From: Corynebacterium sp.
GTDB lineage: Bacteria; Actinomycetota; Actinomycetes; Mycobacteriales; Mycobacteriaceae
Assembly: GCA_030450335.1 (NCBI GenBank)
Contig: JAKDIS010000082.1
Coordinates: 1 to 11,831, forward strand
Reading direction: 5' to 3'
Length of the DNA stretch: 11,831 nucleotides
The notes beneath the pieces are model-generated. The model was given only the letters and a program-made list of their open reading frames with translations. It ran no database searches and was not told the DNA's origin. Position 1 is the stretch's first letter. Each line of letters starts with the position of its first letter. Both the position numbers and the translations under genes were made by a program. Shown here in pieces: positions 1-5,769 of the stretch.

Positions 1-58
1 CCTAGGGCGAGCCCGGCCGGTCCCCTCGCGCTCCCGCCGACCCCCGCCGAGCAGGCGA

Positions 59-89
59 TTGGCGAAGTCGAATCCCGGTGTTGTATCCT
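59..89 (+). promoter_or_regulatory. candidate promoter of tRNA-Pro
   Basis: A TTGGCG hexamer (59-64) and a TATCCT hexamer (84-89) lie 19 bases apart, and the second ends about 25 bases before the tRNA 5' end. The spacing is longer than ideal, so this is a weak call based on pattern and position. The rest of bases 1-113 shows no gene that I recognise. Confidence 0.3.
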
Positions 90-113
90 ATGCGAGGTCC
101 AGAGATGGACCGG

Positions 114-190
114 CGGACTGTGGCGCAGTTTGGTAGCGCACTACACTGGGGGTGTAGGGGTCGCAGGTTCAAATCCTGTCAGTCCGACCA
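114..190 (+). tRNA. tRNA-Pro, anticodon GGG
   Basis: The 77-base sequence folds as a full cloverleaf. The acceptor stem CGGACTG (114-120) pairs with CAGTCCG (180-186), followed by discriminator A and an encoded CCA (188-190). The D stem is GCGC/GCGC (123-126 with 136-139). The anticodon stem CTACA/TGTAG (141-145 with 153-157) encloses the loop CTGGGGG, which places GGG at the anticodon (148-150). The T arm has the loop TTCAAAT (168-174). The C1-G72 pair is typical of bacterial proline tRNAs. It reads CCC and CCU codons. No second copy of its 3' end is visible, so there is no sign of an integrated element. Confidence 0.97.
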
Positions 191-193
191 TTT

Positions 194-221
194 TCCCACC
201 CTTCACGGGGTGGGATTTTTT
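194..221 (+). terminator. intrinsic terminator after tRNA-Pro
   Basis: TCCCACCC (194-201) pairs perfectly with GGGTGGGA (208-215) around a six-base loop, followed directly by six T residues (216-221). It begins four bases after the tRNA CCA end, so it should end the tRNA transcript. Confidence 0.92.
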
Positions 222-257
222 CATGTCCGGGGTGCCTACGGGGAGTAGCCTGGCGGC

Positions 258-440
258 ATGGCGAAACTCCAGCGTTCACGTAACCACCGGGTCGTAGCAG
301 GGGTCTGCGGCGGGATCGCGGACTGGCTCGGCTGGTCGCCGAACACCGTGCGTCTCCTGTTCGTGCTGTCCTTCATCTTCCCCGGACCGCAGGCGATCTT
401 CTACTTCGTCGCCTGGATCTTCATGCCTGCACAACGCTGA
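258..440 (+). CDS. PspC-domain small membrane protein
   Basis: This 60-residue protein is essentially a lone PspC domain. A basic N-terminus (residues 1-12) leads into the family hallmark VVAGVCGGIADWLG (12-25). Then comes TVRLLFVL (29-36) and a hydrophobic stretch to residue 57 that ends in the usual W-F-MP. PspC proteins are inner-membrane proteins; in enterobacteria PspC senses envelope stress, whereas short actinobacterial stand-alone copies are mostly of unknown role. The ATG at 258 is preceded by a GGGGAG sequence (240-245), a little far (12 bases) for an ideal ribosome site. It follows the tRNA terminator and ends before the sodC promoter, so it is probably a single-gene unit. Family is confident; function is not. 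Confidence 0.88.
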   Translation: MAKLQRSRNHRVVAGVCGGIADWLGWSPNTVRLLFVLSFIFPGPQAIFYFVAWIFMPAQR

Positions 441-447
441 AGGACTT

Positions 448-476
448 CTGACAGCTCAGGAGAGTGCCGGTAAAGT
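448..476 (+). promoter_or_regulatory. candidate promoter of sodC-like gene
   Basis: CTGACA (448-453) and TAAAGT (471-476) are separated by exactly 17 bases, matching the -35 and -10 layout of a housekeeping sigma promoter. Transcription would start near 483, about 40 bases before the chosen ATG. The -35 region and its flank (TGACAGCTCAG, 449-459) recur upstream of the siderophore-binding protein gene at 1275-1285. Confidence 0.55.
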
Positions 477-523
477 TGTGTGGCAGAACGTTCCTTCCGA
501 ATCCACCACACCGAGAGGACGCC

Positions 524-1246
524 ATGTTCACCCGCACCACCTACTCCACGGCCCGGACCACCCCCGCCCTCCCGCCTGAGCGCCGGCACCGCAGACTGCG
601 CCTCGCGGCGGTCGGCGTCACCGGGCTCCTGGCCCTGTCCGCCTGCAGCACGGACGAGACCACACAGGACACCACGGAGAACACCGCCGATGCTGCAGAC
701 TCGACCGGTTCGGAGAGCACCACCGACACCGGGTCGTCGGACGTACTCGCCACGGTGTCGGTCGCCAACGCCGACGGCGAGGAGGTCGGCACCGCCGAGA
801 TCTCCGGGGCCGACGGTGCCTCCGAGCTCTCCGTCGACGTCTCCGGGCTGGAGCCGGGCATGTACGGCATGCACCTGCACGCCGTCGGCGCCTGCGAGCC
901 CGACAGCACCGCTCCCGACGCCGATGCAGACGATCCGGAGATCGGTGACTTCCTCTCCGCCGGCGGGCACCTGGGCGCCGACGGCCACGACCACCCCGAC
1001 CACGGCGGCGACCTGCCCGCCCTGCTGGTCAACGAGGACGGTTCGGGGTCGATGACGGTGACCACCGACCGGATCGATGAGGCGGAGCTGCTCGACGACG
1101 ACGGTTCGGCGATCATCATCCACGAAGACGCCGACAACTACGGCAATGTGCCGGAGCGCTACGCCCCGGACGGCCCCGACGAGGACACGTTGTCGACCGG
1201 GGACGCCGGCGGCCGCCAGGCCTGCGGCGTCTTCGAGGCTGTGTGA
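524..1246 (+). CDS. sodC: Cu/Zn superoxide dismutase-like lipoprotein
   Basis: A 240-aa secreted lipoprotein of the SodC family, which converts superoxide to peroxide and oxygen outside the membrane. The basic region (residues 19-27) and hydrophobic segment lead to the lipobox LSAC with lipidation Cys41. An Asp/Ser/Thr-rich linker (42-73) follows, then the enzyme domain (about 74-240). Expected metal ligands are visible: H117 and H119 in MHLHA, the probable bridging H149 in AGGHL, H155, H157 and H160 with D163 in the zinc loop, and H200 in IIIHEDADNYG. The C-terminal DAGGRQACGV carries the active-site Arg (R231) and C234, which can form the conserved disulfide with C124. I chose ATG 524 because a purine-rich GAGAGGA site (512-518) sits just upstream; an in-frame ATG at 464 would add 20 residues lying across the promoter. 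The catalytic set looks intact. The zinc loop is unusually His/Asp-rich. Confidence 0.9.
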   Translation: MFTRTTYSTARTTPALPPERRHRRLRLAAVGVTGLLALSACSTDETTQDTTENTADAADSTGSESTTDTGSSDVLATVSVANADGEEVGTAEISGADGASELSVDVSGLEPGMYGMHLHAVGACEPDSTAPDADADDPEIGDFLSAGGHLGADGHDHPDHGGDLPALLVNEDGSGSMTVTTDRIDEAELLDDDGSAIIIHEDADNYGNVPERYAPDGPDEDTLSTGDAGGRQACGVFEAV

Positions 1247-1262
1247 CGCCTCGTGACGCCTC
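1243..1262 (+). repeat. perfect 10-bp tandem duplication at sodC stop
   Basis: GTGACGCCTC occurs twice back to back (1243-1252 and 1253-1262). The sodC stop codon TGA (1244-1246) lies in the first copy, so the duplication does not change the protein. It is one of several short tandem duplications in this window. Confidence 0.85.
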
Positions 1263-1273
1263 ACCGCCCACTG

Positions 1274-1319
1274 TTGACAGCTCAGCGCGCTGACCGTGAA
1301 GGTGAGGCATTGCTAATCT
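1274..1319 (+). promoter_or_regulatory. promoter of siderophore-binding protein, probably leaderless
   Basis: An extended -10 element, TG-C-TAATCT (TG at 1311-1312, hexamer 1314-1319), ends seven bases before the ATG at 1327. Transcription would therefore start at or next to the A of the start codon. No Shine-Dalgarno sequence precedes the ATG, which fits a leaderless mRNA, common in actinobacteria. A good TTGACA (1274-1279) lies too far upstream to pair with this -10; with a 17-base spacer it would instead pair with the poor hexamer TGAAGG (1297-1302), possibly a second promoter. Confidence 0.5.
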
Positions 1320-1321
1320 TC
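1303..1321 (+). promoter_or_regulatory. candidate DtxR/IdeR-type iron operator
   Basis: TGAGGCATTGCTAATCTTC aligns with the DtxR consensus TWAGGTTAGSCTAACCTWA at 11 of 19 positions. The right half (GCTAATCT against GCTAACCT) is nearly perfect, while the left half keeps AGG. It covers the proposed -10 element of the siderophore-binding lipoprotein gene, where a bound iron-loaded repressor would block transcription. This fits an iron-uptake gene. The match is by eye and the left half is weak. Confidence 0.5.
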
Positions 1322-1326
1322 CGGGC

Positions 1327-2343
1327 ATGACCACCACGAGAACCACCGACCCCAGCCGCCGCGTCACGACCCGCCTGCTCGCCACCCTGTTCACCGCCGG
1401 ACTCGCCGGGGCCGTCCTCAGCGCCTGCGGCAGCGACGGCGGCAGCGACAGTGACGCAGACGGCTCCGCGACGTCCGGCGAGACCCGCACCGTCGACACG
1501 CTGCGCGGCGAGGTGGAGGTTCCGTCCGACCCGCAGAACGTCGTCGCCGTCGACTGGCAGCTTCCCCCGGTGCTGGTCGACCTGGGGATCACCCCCACCG
1601 GCATCTACGAGGGCTACTACGAGCAGGACGCCGCGGCGGCGCGTGCGGTGCCCGAACGCTACGTCGACGCCCTCGCCGACTCGACCCGCATCGGCAACTG
1701 GGACGCGATCGACGTGGAGACCGTCAGCTCCCTGGAACCCGACCTCATCGTCACCACCGGTGTCGGGCTGGACGACGCGCAGATTGACCGCCTCGCCGAC
1801 ATCGCCCCCGTCGCCCACTTCAGCAGCGAGGACGACGTGGAGTCCCAGCGCCAGCTCGCCGACATCGTCAACCGCTCCGAGGAGTTCGACGAGTTGGAGC
1901 AGGCCTTCGACGACAAGGCCGCGGCCGTCGCCGAGGAGCACGCCGACGTGCTGGCAGACTCCGCGTGGGCGTCGGTCAGCGGCAGCCAGGACAACACCTG
2001 GTTCGCCGAGGGTGGGCAGACGGCCACGGGCAGCCTGCTGCGCGCGGTCGGTGCCAAGTTCAGCGACGTCGTCGACCCCGACGGCTGGTGGGGTGACCCG
2101 CTGTCGTTGGAGAACCTCGACCAGCTCGACGACGCCACCGTTATCCTCTACCCCGCCGAACCGTCCGGCGAGGCCGCCGAGAACTCCCGCCCTCTGCTGG
2201 AGAACTCCCGTTTCCGGGCGCTGCCGGCGGTGGAGGCGGACAACCTGTTCGGCTTCACCCAGGGCGGGGCGTCCAACATCGGCTGGGCGACCGACGCCCT
2301 CGACGAGATCGACGACATCCTCTCCCAGGTCAGCGCCACGTGA
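1327..2343 (+). CDS. iron-siderophore ABC substrate-binding lipoprotein
   Basis: A 338-aa FepB/FecB-type (class III) periplasmic-binding-protein homologue, expected to capture a ferric siderophore at the outer face of the membrane. The signal segment (about residues 11-33) ends in LSAC with lipidation Cys34, then a Gly/Ser/Asp linker. The family core begins near residue 55 (GEVEVPSDPQNVVAVDW), followed by the typical ALADSTRIGNWDAIDVETV and SSLEPDLIVTT blocks of the N-lobe. A long helix rich in Glu/Asp/Ala (about 170-200) precedes the C-lobe, ending with SNIGWATDALDEIDDIL. The start has no ribosome site and probably sits at +1 of the mRNA. It overlaps the downstream reductase gene by four bases. 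No FecCD-type permease or FepC-type ATPase is encoded nearby, so its membrane partner is either the exporter-fold ABC pair at 3976-7483 or a permease elsewhere. The exact ligand cannot be read from sequence. Confidence 0.9.
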   Translation: MTTTRTTDPSRRVTTRLLATLFTAGLAGAVLSACGSDGGSDSDADGSATSGETRTVDTLRGEVEVPSDPQNVVAVDWQLPPVLVDLGITPTGIYEGYYEQDAAAARAVPERYVDALADSTRIGNWDAIDVETVSSLEPDLIVTTGVGLDDAQIDRLADIAPVAHFSSEDDVESQRQLADIVNRSEEFDELEQAFDDKAAAVAEEHADVLADSAWASVSGSQDNTWFAEGGQTATGSLLRAVGAKFSDVVDPDGWWGDPLSLENLDQLDDATVILYPAEPSGEAAENSRPLLENSRFRALPAVEADNLFGFTQGGASNIGWATDALDEIDDILSQVSAT

Positions 2344-3224
2344 GCGGACGCCACCACCGCTCCCGGGTCCTGGACAAGCAGTGGGTGACCCCGCGCATGG
2401 TGCGGCTCACCCTGGACTGCGGTGCGGACTTCGTGCCCACCGGTACCGACAGCCACGTGGCCGTCTACTTCTACCCTCCCGAGGCCCGGGTACCGGCGGA
2501 GTTCACCGCCGAGAACCTCACCGACCTGCACCGGTTCGCCTCACCGCAGGTCCGCCGCTACACGGTGCGCAACGTGTGCAACATGACGGACACCGGTACC
2601 GGTGCCGCCACGATCGACCTCGACGTCGTCGTCCACGAGCCGGCCGGCCTGGCCTCCGGGTGGGCCCGCGACGCCGTGGTCGGTGACGAGGTGCTGTGGT
2701 GGGGCCCGACCGAGGCCTGGCACCTGCCCGAGCAGACACGTGAGCTGGTGCTCGTCGCCGACGAGACGGGCCTGCCGGCGGTGGCGGAGATCCTGGCCGT
2801 CTGCCCGGACGAGGTGCGCACCCATGTTCTCGCCCTGGTCGACGACGAGCGCGACGAACCCTACCTCGCCACCACCGGACAGGAGCAACAGGCACAGCTG
2901 ACATGGATCCACCGGGGCCCGGCCGCCGGCGTCGTCCCGAAGGAGTTACCCCGCGCCCTCGACAACCTCCTCGCCGCCGTGACCGCGAACGCGACCGGAC
3001 CGGTGTCCCTGTGGGCGGGCGTGGAGTTCGCCGAGGCCGGCACGCTCCGCCGCCACTTCTCCGACCTGGAGAGGAGCCACTCCCACGTGACGTCGTACTG
3101 GATCCACGGCCAGGCGCAGGACGCCCGCCCCGACGCCCGCAACCGCCGGCGCAACCTCGCCAACCGGGCCGAACACCCCGACGAGGCCGCAGCACACCTC
3201 ACCCCGCCTCACCCCGCGAAGTAG
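2340..3224 (+). CDS. siderophore-interacting protein (FAD ferric-siderophore reductase)
   Basis: A 294-aa cytoplasmic SIP-family flavoprotein, related to ViuB/FscN-type enzymes that release iron by reducing ferric siderophores. The FAD-binding beta-barrel occupies about residues 1-125 and shows RRYTVR (72-77), the R-x-Y-T flavin motif, and GLASGWA (103-109), which fits the GPASxWA phosphate-binding loop. The NAD(P)H-binding half starts near 134 with ELVLVADETGLPA (135-147), and the C-terminal signature is WAGVEF (225-230) then YWIHG (253-257). The family more often has GE and YWR here, so both positions are slightly divergent. The GTG start overlaps the preceding stop (GTGA), indicating translational coupling in a two-gene operon. 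The 3' end overlaps the convergent AraC gene by 16 bases. In mycobacterial IrtA a comparable domain is fused to the transporter; here it is a separate gene. Confidence 0.9.
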   Translation: MSGRHHRSRVLDKQWVTPRMVRLTLDCGADFVPTGTDSHVAVYFYPPEARVPAEFTAENLTDLHRFASPQVRRYTVRNVCNMTDTGTGAATIDLDVVVHEPAGLASGWARDAVVGDEVLWWGPTEAWHLPEQTRELVLVADETGLPAVAEILAVCPDEVRTHVLALVDDERDEPYLATTGQEQQAQLTWIHRGPAAGVVPKELPRALDNLLAAVTANATGPVSLWAGVEFAEAGTLRRHFSDLERSHSHVTSYWIHGQAQDARPDARNRRRNLANRAEHPDEAAAHLTPPHPAK

Positions 3225-3976
3225 CTCGCCGGGGTCGTTCCGAAGTGACGGCGGAAGGCACTGGTGAACCCGTTGGTGCTGGAATAGCCCATCCGCGCGG
3301 CCACCGACGCTACCGGCACCCGGTCGGCCAGCAACGGCAACGAGAGGTACAGACGGACCTGCGCGCGCCACGCAGAGAACGTCATCCCCGTGTCGGCGAG
3401 GAAGGCGCGCTGGATCGTGCGCTCGCTGGAGTGCAGCCGGTGGGCCCACTCGTCCAGGGCGTGCGGCGCGCCGGGATCCTCCAGCACCGCCGAGGCCACC
3501 GAGCGTGCCCTCGGGTCATCGGGCATCGGCAGGTCGACGCCCACCGCGTCGGCCGGGGCGAGCACGCTGAGCAGGGTGGCGCGGGCATGGCGGGCGGCAA
3601 CGTCGTCCAGGTCGTCTCTGGCGAGGTGACGCACCAGCTCCCCGGCCAGCGGGCCCATACGCAGCACGGTCAACCCCTCCCAGGCGACCTCGCACTCCTC
3701 CTCCCACAGGTAGGCGCAGAAGAGCTCTGTGCCGGCGGTGGTGCGCACGTCGTGCACCTCCTCGGCGGGGATCCACAGCGCCTGCGACGGGGCCAGGATC
3801 CACCGGCGCTCCCCGCCGGTGCCGACGAACACGGCGATCTGCCCGCGGTCGGCCCACACGATCTGGGCCTTGAGGTGACTGTGCGGCCCGAACACCAGGT
3901 CACCGGCCGGGTCGTCCTCGCCGCCGAAATGCTCCACCCAGATGCACTCACCGTCGCGCAGCCCGTACTCCGACAT
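3209..3976 (-). CDS. AraC-family transcriptional regulator
   Basis: A 255-aa regulator. The N-terminal half is a cupin-like sensor with FGPHSHLKAQIVW (29-41) and LAPSQALWIPAEEVHDV (61-77), typical of the AraC_binding family. The C-terminal half (about 150-255) carries the paired helix-turn-helix: LDEWAHRLHSSERTIQRAF (174-192) and VASVAARMGYSSTNGFTSAFRRHFGTTP (222-249). The ATG at 3976 shares its A with the stop codon of the upstream ABC gene (TGATG), so I chose it over longer in-frame starts inside that gene. Being last in the ABC operon, it is a likely local activator that responds to a siderophore, as YbtA does for ybtPQ; this role is inferred. A candidate target is the tandem repeat at 7503-7522. 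Confidence 0.92.
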   Translation of the reverse strand: MSEYGLRDGECIWVEHFGGEDDPAGDLVFGPHSHLKAQIVWADRGQIAVFVGTGGERRWILAPSQALWIPAEEVHDVRTTAGTELFCAYLWEEECEVAWEGLTVLRMGPLAGELVRHLARDDLDDVAARHARATLLSVLAPADAVGVDLPMPDDPRARSVASAVLEDPGAPHALDEWAHRLHSSERTIQRAFLADTGMTFSAWRAQVRLYLSLPLLADRVPVASVAARMGYSSTNGFTSAFRRHFGTTPASYFAG

Positions 3977-5769
3977 CAGGACGCTCCCCGTCCGATCCAC
4001 GCCGCCCACAGCTCGGCGTAGCGTCCACCGGCACCGACGAGCTCCTCGTGGGTGCCGGACTCCACCACCCGTCCGTGTTCCATCACCATCACCCGGTCGG
4101 CCAGGCGCGCCTGTGACAGGCGGTGGGCGATGACCAGTGCTCCCCTGCCGCGGATCACCGCGGCGGAGGCGTCCTCCAGCTCCCGGGAGTTCGCCGACCC
4201 GGCCTCGGCGGTGGCCTCGTCGAGAACCACGTAGGACGGATCGAGCACCTGCAGGCGCACCAGCGCCAGGTGCTGCTCCTGGTGGGTGCTCAGCCGGTGG
4301 CCCGCCTCGCCGACCTCGGTGGACAGCCCGTCCGGCAGGTCGTGGACCCAGCCCGCACCGGCGGCATGCAGGGCAGCCTCGACCCGCTGCCCGGCGTCCT
4401 CCCCTGCGACGCCCAGCGTGATGTTCTGCCACACGGTGCCGGCGAAGACGTGGCTGTGCTGGGAGGCCAGGCACACCCGCGGGCGCAGGTCGGCCGGCGC
4501 CAGGGCTCCGAGGTCGACCCCGTCCAGGGTGGCGCGCCCCTCCTGCACGGGCAGTACCCCGGCGAGCAGGCGGGCGACGGTCGTCTTGCCCGCCCCCGTC
4601 GAACCGACCAGGGCGACGGACTCACCCGGCGCGACCGTCACGTCGACGTCGGTGAGCACGCGGTGCGTCCCGTCGAAGCTGTGCCCGACGCCAGCCAGGC
4701 GCAGCCCCGTCGCGTCCTGCCCCGTACCGTCCTGCGCGGTGACGTCACACCCTGCCGCACGCACCTGCGCCTGGGTCACCCCGGCCAGCCGACGCAGCGC
4801 GACCCCGGCCTCCTGCACGGTGCCGAAGGTCTGGAACACGGTGGCCACCGGGTCGAAGAGTCGGTGGTAGAGCAGGGCGGCGGCGGTCACCGCGCCGACG
4901 GTCGTCCACCCGGCGTCGACCACGACGAACCCGACGACGAGCACGGCGGCGGTGGCCACGAACTCGGCGCGGTTGTTGCGTGCGAAGAAGCGGGTCAGCA
5001 TGCGCCACACCGTGTTCTCCACCCGGCGCGACTCATCGGACGCCGCGTCGAGCCGGGCGGTCTCCCGCGCGCCCCAGCCCTGGGCGGTGAGTGTCTCGCG
5101 ACCGTTGGCCGCGTCGAGGAATGCGGCGGTGCGACGCCCCAGGATCTCACGCTCCTCCAGGTAGAGCGGCCCACTGCGCGGCAGGTACCAGCGCAGCGCC
5201 ATCACGTAGAGCGGGATGCCCGCCAGTCCGGCGAGACCGAGCGTCCAGTGCAGGGCGAACAGGCCGGGCACGGACACCACCAGCAGGGTCCCCGCCGACA
5301 GCACCGTGGGCAGCACGAAGGCGACGGCGTTGGAGATCAACCGGGAGTCGTCGCTGACCCGGGACACCAGCTCACCCACTCCGGCCTCCTCCAGCACGCC
5401 GGCCTCGAGGTCGAGCGCATGGTCGACGGCGTCCTCACGCAGGGCACCGACGGTGGGCTGGGCGACGCGGGCGAAGAGCACCATGCCCACCCACGCCAGC
5501 GCGGCGTTGAGCACGATCGCACCACCCATGAGCGACAGGGGCAGGACCACGTCGGCCATGGAGGCCCCCGCGGCGGACAGCCGGTCGACCATCCACCCGA
5601 TCATCAGCGGCGGTACCACCGCGCAGGCGCTGGACGCGAGGGCGACCAGCAGCGCCAGCGCCACGAGCCACCGGTGCGGGCGCAACCGTGCCCACAGGAA
5701 ACGCCAGGCGGCACGGGCGTCGGCGGTGGGAAGAGCAGTGGGGAGTGTGGGATTCGGCTCGGCGCTCAC
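3976..5769 (-). CDS. ABC half-transporter (membrane + ATPase) with degenerate signature motif
   Basis: A 597-aa exporter-fold half-transporter: transmembrane domain (about 20-330, roughly six hydrophobic segments) fused to a nucleotide-binding domain (about 355-590). Walker A GSTGAGKTT (389-397), Q-loop Q437, Walker B VVLDE (514-518) and H-loop H549 in IAHRLS are intact. The signature LSGGQ is replaced by LSTHQ (493-497). Its partner, encoded just upstream, has the opposite pattern. The GTG start at 5769 overlaps the upstream stop (GTGA); an in-frame start at 5805 would add 12 residues inside that gene and is less likely. The stop overlaps the AraC start. Next to siderophore-binding and reductase genes it most resembles an IrtA/IrtB or YbtP/YbtQ type siderophore importer, but drug or siderophore export is possible. 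Confidence 0.9.
   Translation of the reverse strand: MSAEPNPTLPTALPTADARAAWRFLWARLRPHRWLVALALLVALASSACAVVPPLMIGWMVDRLSAAGASMADVVLPLSLMGGAIVLNAALAWVGMVLFARVAQPTVGALREDAVDHALDLEAGVLEEAGVGELVSRVSDDSRLISNAVAFVLPTVLSAGTLLVVSVPGLFALHWTLGLAGLAGIPLYVMALRWYLPRSGPLYLEEREILGRRTAAFLDAANGRETLTAQGWGARETARLDAASDESRRVENTVWRMLTRFFARNNRAEFVATAAVLVVGFVVVDAGWTTVGAVTAAALLYHRLFDPVATVFQTFGTVQEAGVALRRLAGVTQAQVRAAGCDVTAQDGTGQDATGLRLAGVGHSFDGTHRVLTDVDVTVAPGESVALVGSTGAGKTTVARLLAGVLPVQEGRATLDGVDLGALAPADLRPRVCLASQHSHVFAGTVWQNITLGVAGEDAGQRVEAALHAAGAGWVHDLPDGLSTEVGEAGHRLSTHQEQHLALVRLQVLDPSYVVLDEATAEAGSANSRELEDASAAVIRGRGALVIAHRLSQARLADRVMVMEHGRVVESGTHEELVGAGGRYAELWAAWIGRGAS

Noticed and set aside
114..190. tRNA-Pro as an attachment site for an integrated element
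   Set aside because: No integrase and no second copy of the tRNA 3' end is seen in the window.
401..1264. 287-codon open frame on the - strand opposite sodC
   Set aside because: Val/Gly/Arg-rich antisense translation; the opposite strand has a complete lipobox and metal ligands.
3977..4474. N-terminal extension of the AraC gene to 4474
   Set aside because: The added 166 residues are an Arg/Gly-rich out-of-frame reading of the ABC ATPase domain; the ATG at 3976 overlaps the ABC stop as expected for an operon.
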